Source: Acanthamoeba sp. SK_2022b (lineage: Eukaryota; Discosea; Longamoebia; Acanthamoebidae). Taken from it: a stretch of DNA of 64,000 nucleotides. This document shows, piece by piece, positions 36,601-49,228 of the stretch. The position numbers and the translations under genes were made by a program. Numbering within the stretch: the first letter of the stretch is position 1; every line of letters begins with the position of its first letter. The stretch covers positions 1-64,000 of the forward strand of contig JANDJZ010000148.1 of assembly GCA_027943245.1 (NCBI GenBank). Direction: 5' to 3'. The notes below the pieces were generated by a model. The model did no database searches. It saw only the letters and a program-made list of their open reading frames with translations, and was not told the DNA's origin.

Positions 36601-39600
36601 GTGTGTTGTGTGTTGTGTGTTGTGTGTTGTGTGTTGTGTGTTGTGTGTTGTGTGTGACTGGAACAGGTTCTCGGTACGGTCACCGCACTTGCGCCGGGCA
36701 TCTTGAACCCCGCGTACACGCAGCAGATAGCCACAGCGTGCAAAGCTCTTGCCGAGACCAATATGGCGCTCCACGCTGCCACGGCCGCGGCCTGTCCCAC
36801 TGCGGTATCCGCTGGCGGCGTGCGGCTCCTTTCTCCTATTGCCTCTCTCACTCTTGATTGGCCGCGATCTCACGCTTCTTCGGTCACAGGCCTTGGCCGC
36901 GTCTTCGCAGCTGACCGAAAAAGCTATGGCTCAGCTGCTCAATTCCGCGACCTCTGCTGGCAAGAAGGGAAGGGAGCCCGTGGACTTTATCACTCCGCTC
37001 GAGGTCCGTGCGCCTTCCTCTGTCAAGAGCCCACCGCCCTGCCTCACAGAAGGCTTACCCACTGCTCCACTCGTTTCTGCAGGATGTGAGCTCCAACCTG
37101 GAGCAGCTCCAGATCGCGGCCAAGAGCAACCCCGGCCTCATTCCCTCTTCCGCCTCTGCCATCCAGTCGGCGGCCAGCAGCCTCATCGCCTCCACCAAGG
37201 CCATCGCCAGCGGCCTCGCGCCGGATCGCCAGGCTGCGCTGCTCGAGCGCTCAAAGAACATATCCGACGCTTCTACCCGAGTTCGTCTCACGCCTCTGTT
37301 AGTGCACTCACTCCCGGTCCCGTGCTAACAATGACATGTCTTCACCTTGTGGATGTAGGTCGGACAGTCAGCGCGCGCTGCGGTGGGCTCAGGTGACGCG
37401 TACAGCACTGGACAAGTGGTGTCCGCAGGCCAGGCCACCATGGCGGCCGTGCAGGCGCTGCTCGCCTCCGCGCCCGAGGCTGTCATCGATTCGGTGGCCT
37501 ACTGGGCCAAGGCGGCTGCCGCACAGACGTCGGCGCTGATGACGGCAGCCATGCCGGCCAGGCTCAAGGACCCCGGGCTCAGCGCAGCCATCGATAACAC
37601 CGCGGGGGCCATTTCTGACCTCGTGGGCACAGTCAAGAAGCACATCCAAGGCGAACCAGGAGCTGGCGCCTCGGTCGTGGTATCGGCGAAGTCGGCTATG
37701 ATGCCCGTCGCAGCCCTGCTGGGCGCCGCCTCGCAGGCCGTCAACTTGGTGGAGGACCCGAGCAAGAAGGTGGCCCTAGCGCAGGCCATCTCCGATGCGC
37801 AGGGGGCCCTCCAAAAGCTGGCGACGTCAGTCAAGGCCGCGTCCGAGGCCAACCGACCGCGCGCGCTGGTCGACGCTAGCGAACAGCTGCGTGCCGTCAC
37901 CGCCGATCTCGAAGTGGCTCTGATCGCCGCCGAAGCCGCAGCGCTCCCACGCACCATGGGCTACACGATGGAGTCGTCGGGGAAGGAGCTTGCGGCAGCG
38001 TGCAAGATGCTCCAGGCGAGCTCGTCGGCCACCGATGCAGCGGGCCAACAATCCGTGGCCGCCGTGGGACCTGCATGCAAAGCCATGGCGGGTAACGTGC
38101 TGCAAGTGGCCACCGCAGCCAAGGCCCTCGCCGCCTTCTCCCCTGACGGAGCCTCGCAGAAGCAGATCGTGGCTGCCTCGAAGGCCATAGCCATCGCAGC
38201 GCAGAGCGTCCTGGAGGCGTCCAAGAACTTGGCCGAGAATCCGACGAATACAAACTACGCGACCTGTTCGGTCAAGGCGCAGGAAGACGTCGCCAAGGCC
38301 ATAAGCAATCTGCTCACCTGCTCGGCCGGTGTCGACACGGGACAGCTCGATGAGGCAGCCGACGTGCTGGCCGCTGAGGCCGTCCGCATGACCGTCGCGC
38401 CGCCCACCAAGGTGTCCGTGCCGCAGGAGGTATTCGTCAGCCAGGCCTACGAGCTCGTGGGCACTACCAAGTCGCTTGGCACGGCTCTCTCGAGCGTGGC
38501 GGCCATGGCGCAGGGCAGCCCAAAGATGATGGCTGCCGCAGCCAAGGCCGCTGTGGAGGCCGTCGGCCCCTTTATCGACGCCGCCAACACCTTCACCGCC
38601 TGCTGCCCCGACGCGGGCGCCAGCAAGTCGATCTCCTGCTCGGCCGTGGAGCTGGCCAACATCGGCGCGCGCGTCATCCTCGCCGCCAAGTCGGTCGCTA
38701 CGGGCGACGTCAGTCAAAAGAAGAGCCTGCTCGACTGCGCTGCGGCGATGCAGCGCGCGATGGAGATGATGTTGGACAGCCTCTCGACCTGCCAGCCCGG
38801 GCAGAAGGAGATCAACGACGCGCAGCGCAACATCCAGAACGTCCGCACCAAGCTCGACTTTGGCGGCGACTACGACAGGCAGAACCTGAGCCAGCTCAAC
38901 GATGCGTGCCGCTCGCTCTACGAGATTTCCAACACCATCACCACCGTCGCCAACACGTCGCCGGAGTTGCTGGGCACCTTTTCGCTCCGCATGACCACGG
39001 CTGCTGACGTCATCGCCAACGCCTCGCGGTCGGCCGCCGAGAACGCCGCCGGGGCCACGCCCAAGGAGTTCGAGACGCACATCCAAAAGGCTGTCGATGT
39101 CCTCCTTACGGCATCCACCATTCCCCGTGGCGACCGCAACCGCTCCCTGGTCTCTGCCAAGGACCTCACTCAGGCGACGGCCAACATTGTGATGCAGGCC
39201 AAAGCCCTGGCCATGAACACGCGTGACCCGGTGCAGAGGCGCAATGCCATCATCGCCACCGAAAAGCTGGCGACGGCTACGGTGGCGCTGGCGCAGGGAG
39301 CCAAGGTGGCCATGCAGCCGACCCTCGTCGAGAGCACGCGTGAGGCGCTGCGCGACGTGCGGTCGGCCATCAGCACCACCGGCGACCCGGCCGCCGAACA
39401 GCTCATCGAAGCGGCGCGCGCCGTGGCTGGTATCTCGTGCAAGCTGATCGAAACGTGCTCGATCGTCAACAGCAACCCCAAGGATGTCTCCAACCAGCTC
39501 AAGCTGGCAGCGATCGCCAAGTCCGTGCCCGCCTCGCTGCAATCCGTACAGAAGGCCGTCTCGGCGCTGCTGCCCGCGGTCAAGGAGTGCGACGAGGCCA

Positions 39601-42185
39601 TCACCGAGCTCGAGTACGCGTCGAGCGAGATCGAGTCCACGGGCATCGCCATCACCTTTGGGCAGCTGGAAAAGAGCAGCGGCCGCACCTACGCCGAACA
39701 CGCCACGGAAGTGTCGCGTTCGGTCAAGGACATCACTGCCGAGATCAAGAACCTGGCCCAGCCCAAGGACGCCGCCGCGCGAGCGCGGGCGGCCAACGCG
39801 ATCAAGGCCAGCATGGGCGGGTTCCTCATGGCGGTCAAGTCCACCGTGGCTTCGACCACCAACCGCAACACGCAGGAGTCGCTGCTGAGTCGGTCCAAGG
39901 AGCTGGCCGACTCGCTGCAGCTGCTGCTCAATGCCGTGCGCACGGCAGCCACCGGCGGCGCCAATGAGGTACCGCAGCGCCTGGCCGAGGTCGAGAAGGT
40001 CATCTCCACGCTCGCGTCGTCGCTCAAGTCCACCACGGCCGGAGTGCGTGAGATCGACGAGGCATCCAAGGAGATCAACGGCGCCATGAAGGTGATGGAG
40101 CAGGCACTCGTGCCCCACGGCAAGCCCTACCGACAGGCCAAGGTCGAGCTCAAGTTCCAGACGCAGGAGCTGATCAAGGACGTCGCCGACCTCATGAGCA
40201 TCGCCAAGACCAACGCCGAGGATGCCGGCGGCATGGCCAAGGTCATCTCCTCCAAGATGCCCCTGATCGTGGCCATCGTCCGCGAGACGGCCTCCGCTGC
40301 GCCGGACCCGCAGTCCAAGGCGGCCATCGTCGTGGCCGGCCGCAGGATCGGCCAGAGCGTGCAGCAGGCCGTACAGGCCGCGCGCAACTGCGCCGCCGAT
40401 CCCAAGAACCGCAACCTACAGAAGGAGCTCGTGGTCGCCTACACGCAAGTGGGCCAGTCGGTCACGAGCCTCTTCGACACCTGCTACGCGGGCGCGGCCG
40501 GCGAGCGTGAGTGCGAGGAGGTGGCCTACTCGTTGGGCCGCACCATGGCCGACCTCGATGCCAGCGTGCTGTTTGCCGCCGCCGGCGCTGGAGACCTGCT
40601 CGAGGCGACGGGCGGGCGCACCTACGAGGCGTGCCACAACGAGTTCCTAAGCGTGGCGCGTCAGCTGGCCGAGGCGGCGCAGCGCTTCGAGGTCATCACC
40701 AAGGACGACGCGACACAGGTCGGCCCGGCCGCGCTGCAGCTGGGCGAGCTGGGGAGCAAGCTGGCGCAGAACTGCAAGGCCATGGGCGCTCTCGGCGGCG
40801 ACAAGACGACCTACCTGCGCCTCATCGACGCGTGCAAGGCCGTCGAGGGCAACATCCAGCAGCTGCTCCAGTCTGGCAAGGACTCCCAGAGCGAGGCTGC
40901 CATCCACGCGCTCGTCGTTGAGTACTCCGGCGCCGTGCAGGTCACCGTGGATCAACTGGTCAGCGTGGCCCAGCGGGCCACCGAGGAGGCCGCCAAGGGC
41001 GTCATGGAGCTCGACAGGGTCGGCTCCCTGTGCTACACCCTCATCGGCGCCTACGACTCGCCCGACTTCCTGGGCAACTCCGAGGCCGACGCCATGAGCA
41101 TCGTGTCTGCCGCGCGCCTGGTCGCCGCGGCCAGCGGTGAGCTCGTCGTGGGCTGTAACGCCGGACAGGAGGAGATCGTCAAGGCCTGCGGCCTCACCAA
41201 CACCGCCATCCGCCGCCTGTTCGAGGCCACCAAGGGTGGCTCGGCCATCACTGACCGCGCGGACGTGCGCGCTCAGCTGGCCAACACGTCCCGCGCCGCC
41301 GCCGAGGCGCTGATGCGCCTTACCGAGGCCTGCAAGGTGGGCTCCAAGAACAAGACCCTCCAGGCCCAGGCCAAGGTGTCGCAAAGCGCGCGCGACTGCG
41401 CCGACCGCCTGCTTGAGATCGTCACCACGGCCAACCTGCTGCCGGGCGGCGAGGGCCTCACCCTCGAGGAGGAGTCGGCCGAGGACCTCGATCAGGCTGC
41501 CGAGCGCGAGCTCAGCGCCTGCGCCTCGATCATCGAGTCGGTGGCCAAGGACCTCCTCGCGCGGCCCGGCAGGAACCCCTCGGTCGAGGTCAGCGTGGCC
41601 GAGAACGTGCAGGACTCGATCCTCGAAGCCGCCAAGGCCATCACTCAGGCCACGACCTCCCTCGTGCGTGGCGCGCATGCCGCGCAGAGGGACCGCGTGG
41701 CCAAGCTCGGCAACCCCAAGACCAAGCATCTCTACCACAAGGACCCCACGTGGGCCAACGGTCTCATCTCGTCGGCGCAGAGGGTGGCCGGCATCATCCG
41801 CGAGCTGGTCAGCGCGGCCGACAACGCCGCCAAGGGCAAGGCCGAGGAGGAGCGCCTGGTGGCCGCCGCGCGCGCCGTGGCCGCTTGCACGGCCCAGCTG
41901 GTCGCCGCATCGAGGGCCAAGGCCGATCCGGCATCCCAGTCGCAGCAGAGGCTCTCCAACGCCGCCACGGCCGTCGCCAATGCCACCACGCAGTTGGTCG
42001 AGGCCGCGCGTCTGTCGGCCGAGCAGGAGCGCGAGGAGAAGAACATCAACCGCCGCTGGTCTCTGTCCCAGTCGGCCAAGCAGGACATCGAGAAGCACAT
42101 CGAAATCCTCAAGCTCGAGAAGGCCCTCGAACAGGCCCGCATGGACCGCGCCCGCGCCCGCAAGCAGCAGTACACCGGCAACTAA
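33640..42185 (+). CDS. Talin
   Basis: Seventeen exons encode 2,416 residues; the first sixteen are small (33640-33861 through 37083-37280) and the last, 37359-42185, is 4.8 kb. Residues 1-435 form the talin head: a ubiquitin-like F0 start (VNLRSIGTTKTMRFVG), an F1 region with MEIEYKKRHRQLKVKLLDET, and F2/F3 with YGITCFLVKEK and VTRHAILRMDP. The rod is a long series of Ala/Ser-rich helical bundles. The C-terminal part, about 2210-2400, is an I/LWEQ actin-binding module with a terminal dimerisation helix (IEKHIEILKLEKALEQA). Talin links membrane adhesion receptors to F-actin; in amoebae it supports substrate and particle adhesion. There is no villin headpiece after the I/LWEQ module, as in Dictyostelium TalA. 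Rod exon fusion contrasts with the split head. Confidence 0.95.
36571..36652 (+). repeat. Heptanucleotide (GTGTTGT)n array in talin intron
   Basis: About 11 head-to-tail copies of a GTGTTGT unit, in the intron at 36525-36666 just before the acceptor GGAACAG. The unit is almost invariant. Confidence 0.95.
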
Positions 42186-42768
42186 CGCTCTCAGTCCCTA
42201 TCCTCCCTTGCTCTTGGCCCAACAAGCAAGGCCTTTGTCCCATGAAAATAAAAACGTGGAGCTCTTTTGCGGCCAGAATTGCGCCTACAAAAGTGCCCCT
42301 TCATGTTTCACCTGTCACGGCCAACAGATCGACGGATATCATCACATGATGGTGGGATAGAACAAGAGGAACGAGAAGAAACGGGAGTGGACTGTTCTAC
42401 GCGCTGAAACTTGAGTGAACCGCCAGTATCGTGCACGACCTCGCCTGCCAATCCAAGTCCACCTTGTGCGTTGCGACCCGGCGAGACCACGACACCACGG
42501 CAGCTCAGAAGGCTACACCTTAAGGTTGCGGAATGTGAGTAGAGTCCCAACAAAGCTACGTGTGTTTCATGCGGTGGGCGATAGCCTTGTTTCAAACCCC
42601 AAAATGAGCTGGCGGAAGGGCTTGGGGAAGGCCAACTTTTACCAGGCTCCGCACATCCCGCCTTGAAGGTTTGTTGAGTGGCCAAGTTCAAGGTAGCGTT
42701 TGCGCTCGCACTACGCAGCTACAGTAAGAGGTCTAGCCTCTGAGGTTTTATTCTGTGACCAGCTCCGC
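42186..42768. other. Convergent 3' intergenic region
   Basis: Lies between the 3' ends of talin (+) and the ABC transporter (-). An AATAAA at about 42247 suits talin, and TTTATT near 42747 (AATAAA on the minus strand) suits the transporter; both are plausible polyadenylation signals. No gene is evident between them. Confidence 0.55.
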
Positions 42769-45700
42769 TCACCTCTTCTGGTGCTTGACAAACTTGATCA
42801 AGAGGACGATGGCCAAGAGAAAAGCGAGGTAGAAGCCAAGGAACACCAGGCCATCGCGCAACATGTTGTCCTTGTCAAAGTCGACCTAACAAAGGGTAAC
42901 AGAGAAGTCAGCACACTGGGCTAGCAGGGGTGTGGCAAAGGCGCGAGGTGGGCGTACTGAGTCGAGGAAGTCCTCTCCCTTGGTCATAGGGCAGTAGGCT
43001 TTGGTCACTCCTGGCAGGCCGCTGATCGGCACCTGCAGGTACTCGCTGTCGGAGCAGTGCAGAGCGAGGCCATCCATCTCATTGGCCACCAGCAGCTCCA
43101 ACGGGTACATATTGATATCTTGGTCGCATGAGGCGCATCATGTCAGCACATTATGTACGCGAGTGTAGGGGTGTGAGGGACACGTACTGATATAGTGCAC
43201 CCATATATACCACGGGGGAATGTTGTCACGCGAGATAAGGAAGCCGGAGAAAATGGCGAAGAGCGTAAAGGCCACAGCGCAGAAGGTGCTGGCCATCACG
43301 AAGTTGGGCGCCAGAAGGCTCAGCGCCTGGACCAGCGCAAACGTGATCATAAAGTTGAGCAGCAGCACGGCGAAGAAGATCCAGAACTTGCCCGCATCGT
43401 ACTGCAGGCCCGAGATGAAGTAGAACGGAATGCTGTGCGTGTGTCACGGAAACACAGAATGAGCTCAAGCCAATTGGCTACTTCACGAAAGGGAAGAGGG
43501 GATGTACATATAGAGGATGGTGGCAACCAGGGCAAAGGGGTACTCGACGACGGTCATGGTGATGGCGTAGGCAAGGCTGTTGTAGGTCCGCGACGTGTTC
43601 TCGCGATAAAACACGGCTCGTTCCGAGATCACACGGGCAATCAAAGCTGAGGGTCCCATGTTAAAGATGGATGCACAAAACACACACCCACACACCGAGA
43701 GAGAGAAAGAGAAGCATGCTGAATGTACCAAACGATATGAGGTTACAGATGATCAATGAGAAATAGATAGAGGCTGCTCGCTGGGTGGCGCCCTCCTGGT
43801 CGTTGTCCATTTGCAAGAACAACGTGCCCTGCGCCATGCACGAACGATCGGGTGAGCGAAGCGACCAGAACTCAGTGGAAGCCTTAGACAGAAAGCCGTA
43901 CCATAATGATGCCGAGGATGAGGGGCGACATGATCTTGGCGATGAAGTCAGGCGGGGTCCGCCAGTACTGCACGAACGAACGCGCTAGAAGCTGTGCACA
44001 GGGGAGAGGAGCGAGTGAGCGTGAGGTGAGGAAAGCAAACAACAAACGAGACTCTCTCCCACTCTCTCCACAGGCCTACCTCCTTGAGCTGCACATAAAA
44101 TGGAGTGGAGTAGCGGCCTTGCATCTTGGCCTTCATCTGCTTCCACTTCTTGCGCAGACGCCCTGAGGAGTCGTTTTGCTCGCCCTCGCGCGCGTAGATC
44201 CCATGCTCGAGCGCTGGCAAAGGGAAAGGAGATGAGCACCAGTGCAGTGAGCACGACGGCAAGGCGGAAAGCGTACTGTCTTGAGTGTCCTTGAAGAAGC
44301 TGGAGGCTCTGAAAGCGGCCACCGCCTCATCCTGATCTTCACTCTTTTCCATCAAACAATGGAAATGATATGAGCATACAGGCCAGTGACTGTCAAAATT
44401 GGAGGTCTCAGCGAGGCCGGGTACCTTTAGGGTCGTCGGTGGCTCTTCGCCGTCATCCTCGCTCGACTCCTTTTCCTTCTTGTTTGAGATGCCTGCGGCG
44501 TGCGTGGCGTGAGCAACGCTCCTGCCCGTGTGTTGGGGGGAGTCTGACGCCATCGTGGCTAGTGCGGGTACCTGCGCCGGTGACCTCGAGAATGAACTCA
44601 GCCGGGTTTTGGAAGGGCTTGATCTCGCGTCCCAGGGCCCCCGCAAAGTAGTCGAGCATGACCGAGCAGTCGCCCGGCCGGTCACCGATGGGCCCAAAGT
44701 AGGTCGTGTAGCCGCCCTTCTTGAGCAGCAGGAGGTGAGTGAACATGGCGAAAAGGGTGGCCGACGGCTGGTGAATCGTGCACACCACCGGGGTGCCGCG
44801 CGCCGCGATGTTCTTCACGGCCTTCATGACACGCTCCGCTCCGAATGAGTCGAGACCTGACGTGGGCTGACGAGGCACGACGGCCGTCAGCACATTGACA
44901 AGGCAAGATAAGCCCAAGCGGAGGTTTGAGGAGAGGAGAACCTCGTCCAGGAATAGGATGGCGGGATCGGCGGCCATCTCGACGCCCATGGTGACACGCT
45001 TCCTCTGGTCGGCGGAGATGCCGTCCTGGGCGTTGTTGCCGACGACCATGTCGGCCTGCTTCTCTAGGCCCAGCACGGTCAGCAGACTACGCGCGTACTG
45101 GCGCTTCTGCTCCCTCGGAATCGAGTGCGGCAACCGACACTGGCACCACGTCATCACGCCATCGTCACGATCAGTTTTCCTCTCTCTGTGATATGAGCTG
45201 CGGTCCCCAGTCAAGGCGCCAACGTACGATGGCGCTAAACTCAAGTGCCTCGAGCACGGTCTGTGTGGGGTTGTGTATGTCCTGCTGTTCGACGTAGCCG
45301 ATGATACGGTTCAGTTGGCTGTCGGCCTTGCGGCCGTTGATGAGAATCTCGCCGGTGATCTTGCCGCCGGTCTTGCGCCTCGCCAACACGTCCAACAGAG
45401 TGGACTTGCCTGCACCGGACGAGCCCTAGATCGCCTCCTTTCAGTATGCTGTCGTCCGTGTCCGCAAAAGCGCTGAGCGTACCATGAGAGCGAGCATCAT
45501 GCCGGGCTTGACGTAACCAGAGACGTCGTGCAGGAGCTGCAGCTCCTTCTTCTTGAGCTTGTCCCTCACGAAAACCGAATAGTTGAGGTTCCTCCACGAG
45601 AGGTAGGCGCCGGGTTCGGCGACTTGCAGCTGGCTGTTGCGGCCTGCGATATATGAACGCACTTGGGTCAATCCAGGCATGACACTCAAGATGCATACAC

Positions 45701-48700
45701 GCAGAGCGGTATGACGTACCTTTCTTATCGTTTTTCTTTTCGATGGCTTCCTGCTTGAGCTGCTGGATGTTGACCTGGCTGAGCTCTTCGCCCGTGCTTT
45801 GCTTCTCTTGCATGCGCGGGGCAGGCGGAGGGTCGTGCCTAGAATCGCAACGGAGAACAGCGAGCCAATGAGCATCATCCGTCTGACCACAGCGCGCAGT
45901 TTCTTCACTAGGGACGAACCTGACGTAGCACAGGGCGAGGAAGGCAAGTGCGTTCCAGATGAACCAGTAGCATATGACACAAACCAAGAACACCCATTTG
46001 ATCCACGAGTAGTCCCACACATCGAACTGGTCCACGGCGTACTGCGTTCCGCTCTCGATCTGACACGCCTGGTTGCCTGTTGAGATACACACCCCAATTC
46101 CACCATGAGTGGGTGAGCGCCCAGTGGCACTGCCAGAATGGACGCATACCCGCAAACCCAGCAGGGTAGGGCAAGTTGAAGAGAGGATCGCTAGGCTCTG
46201 GTCTCAGCTCGTCAGGCGAGCACCAATAGGTCTGACCCCAGAACTCGTTGGCCACCAGGCCCTGGAAGCCGTAGATCTGGAGTGGGAGCCATGATTAATA
46301 ATTGAGTAAACACGAGTGGGCTCGAACGAATTGTGGACGTCAGTATATACCGATGGGTTCATCCAGTAGTACCAGATCCACCAACCGGGTATCGCTGTCT
46401 GTTGTAGTTGCACAACGCACAGCGTAAGCAGTAAGAACATGTTGACCTTCTCCAGGTTGAAAATGGAGGTTCGCTTACTCGTGTGATGATGTAGCCTCCG
46501 AAGAGGATCGAAAGTGCGGTGAACACAGGAGATATGCCTTGGGCAGTGACCAAGTCGGGCGAAATGCACGCAATGAAGCGATTGAACGCGCGCGTCATCT
46601 TCACGTGACGAAGCAGAAAACAATCCGAATCGGTAAGTTACCCTCAGTGCTGCTGGATGGCGAGGTACTTGAGGAGCTAGACAGGAGGTAACGCACGAAG
46701 TAGTAGGCTCCGCAAAGGAGAACAAAGTAGATGAAGCGATCGCCGGCCGGGTTGAGACCCGTCAACCAATAGGTGATACAGCTGTAGATAAGCGTTTCGA
46801 TCACCGTCATGGGGATCTGCGCGAGGCACGCAAGAACGAGGATCAGGTCTCCCGTGCACTAGCGCACAGAAGTCAAGGCGAGTGTGGCTTACCTCGGCAA
46901 GGATATTAGACAGGATGTAGGGTAGCGGCGAGTAGTATCGCGTGTCCCGTTGATAGTAGTAGACCGCTCGCTCGGCGATGATGGTGGGCAGCGCATTGAG
47001 CGAGGCGAAGGAGAAGTAGGCCATGACAGTGAATACCAGACCGAGCTTCGTGCGTGCGTCATCCTAATGATGCACAGGCACATCGATTAGGATCGCACAT
47101 TGCAACAAAAGGACACACGTGTGGGAATGCTTGGGTACCTGGTGGTTGCCGAGCCTCAGGAAGAGGGTACCGAGCACGAGCGAGAGGAACAGCGCGCTGA
47201 CCACACGCGAGCGGTTCGTCTCCATGTCACGCCACTCCTTGGTGAAAGCTCGCTTGGTCAGGAGATAGAACTGCTTTAGGCCCGACGTCGGGTACTCGGG
47301 CTCGTTCGGACCCTCAGACACCTGGGCGTCGCTGCCCGATGATGAGAGAGTGGCCTTCTCTATGTACTTGAGCGTGTTCTCGTAGTAGGCCGACTTGTGG
47401 TAGGCCTCGACGAACTCGTCCGACGTGAGCCAGTGCGAATCGTCCTGATAGCCCTGCTCCTCGTCAGAGACCTGGGCGTCTGGGCGGTATTTGCCCGGGT
47501 TGGCCACGAATCCCGCCCCGCTCTCGGCCACCTCCTCTGTATCGAGACACGAACACAACGATATGAGAGAGGCGACGACGAGTGGAATAAGAGCAAAATC
47601 GTACGTAGAAACTCGGCCGGGTTCGTGTTCTCGATCGGGCTGTAACCCAGGCTCGCAAAGTGATCAAGCGCTTCTTGTCTCGTGCCGAAGAAGGCCACCT
47701 TGCCATGAGTGAGAATAAGCACGTTGTCGAATAAGTTGAAGACCTCGTAGCTAGGCTGTAGCAGCGAGGCCAGCACGGTGGCCTTCATGTCCGCCAACAG
47801 GCGCACCGTGCGGAGCACCTGGACATCAAAACGTAAAGTGTTGGTTATTGAAGATCGGTTGTCAGAGCCAAGCAACGTACGTCATAGGACGCAGAAGAAT
47901 CGAGTCCGGTAGTTGGTTCGTCCATAAGAAAGATAGATGAGTCCTTGACAGCCTCGACACCGATGGTCACGCGCTTCTTCTCGCCGCCGGACACGCCGCG
48001 CAGCAGGGCATCACCGACCACGGTGTTGGCTCGGTGGGAGAGGCCCAGCACCTGAAGCACCGTGTCCACGCGGCGCGCGCGCTCAGCGCGCTCGACCCAC
48101 GGTGCCATCTGACAGTCGGCACTGAAGCGCAGCGTCTCCTTCACTGTCAATTGAGCTGAACGCAAGTTGAGAGTGAGAAAGAAAACGATAGCAGTGGGCG
48201 ACTCAATAAAAATGGCAGGGCGATCAAACGCCAAAGAAAGTACCAATGTGTGTGTCTGCCTGAGGCACGAACGAGATAGAACGCTTGTAGTTGCCATGGC
48301 TCGGATCCTTGCCGTTGAAGAGGACCGTGCCCTTCTTGTCAACTCGTTTCAGATTGCCTGCCAGCAGTTTGAGCAGAGTGCTCTTCCCGCAGCCTTGGCC
48401 GTTGTGGACGACGGAGTTAGCCACACCTGAAGATTGTTGAATGCCGCGGGGGGGCGTACCTGGTGCTCCGAGAAGGAGTGTCATCTCTCCCGGCTTTAGG
48501 TAAAAATTGAGCTCATGAAGAAGATCCAGTTCCTCCTTCTTTTCCTTGGCTTTGGCCACTACATTGAGCTCGGTGGCTACTGTGAGCTGCTTCCGCCGCG
48601 GCGGAGGAGCCTTGACGGTGCAGGTGAGGTGAGACACCACGACTTCGATGGGACGGTAGTCCGGCGCACTGATCCGCTTCTGTTCACGCAGGTGATCTTT

Positions 48701-48956
48701 TAGGAGCACGGTATCATTGCCTACGCGTATTCGCATCTGGTTGTCTTCCTCGTCGGGCTGATAGACGTTAAGAAGGATTGAAGTTTAGTACTTACTTTTC
48801 AGAGATCAAAGAACGAACGAGGGAGCAGTGTACGTTGTCACTAACGGGCAGCGACAAAGCATCCTCGCTGTCGCCATCAACGACGCCTGAGGACGTCGAA
48901 CTGCTTTCGTATTTATCACGGAGGCTGGTACGCAAGTTCGCTCTTTCTTCCGTCAT
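42769..48956 (-). CDS. Full-length ABCG/PDR-type ABC transporter
   Basis: A multi-exon gene of roughly 1,300 residues with the reverse order NBD1-TMD1-NBD2-TMD2 of the PDR subfamily. NBD1 (about 48470-47650) has Walker A GAPGCGKST, split by an intron, the Q-loop [10 protein letters not shown], signature [14 protein letters not shown], Walker [15 protein letters not shown] and LLQPSYE, with Gln at the H-loop position as usual for PDR NBD1. NBD2 (about 45600-44600) has Walker [21 protein letters not shown], a degenerate signature [27 protein letters not shown] and TIHQPSA with the H-loop His. Both membrane domains show several hydrophobic helices and the family pattern [16 protein letters not shown]. 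The protein probably exports lipids or drugs across the plasma membrane. The first exon is 48834-48956; the donor GTACAC keeps phase. TMD exon edges are approximate. Confidence 0.88.
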
Positions 48957-49228
48957 GGTTGATGGAGTTGTGTTGGCTCGCCGGACAGCCCCTTTTTATA
49001 CGCAATGTGGGTAAGTGCAACGCGAGTATCTTTTTTTTTCGATTGGTGCACTGGCCACCCAATGGGGATTTGTTGTAGTATGCTCGGGCCTCCGAAAACA
49101 ACGAGCCGACACCGGGTCTGTACAACTGGAGATTATCAATGCTGGGCTCTTGGGTTCCAACACTTTTCTCGCAGTTCTTACCTGTCGCACAGAGGCACCA
49201 ACCGACAAAGTTCGCCGTTGGCCTGGCA

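Noticed and set aside
36571..36652. Regular short repeats that could suggest a CRISPR array
   Set aside because: The units are contiguous 7-mers without spacers, in an intron of a eukaryotic gene.
37827..40118. 763-codon open frame on the minus strand
   Set aside because: It is antisense to the talin rod. Strong codon bias in GC-rich coding DNA leaves the opposite strand without stops, and the protein is compositionally odd with no domain.
40647..42098. 483-codon minus-strand open frame in the talin 3' exon
   Set aside because: Antisense shadow; the plus frame is clearly the I/LWEQ region of talin.
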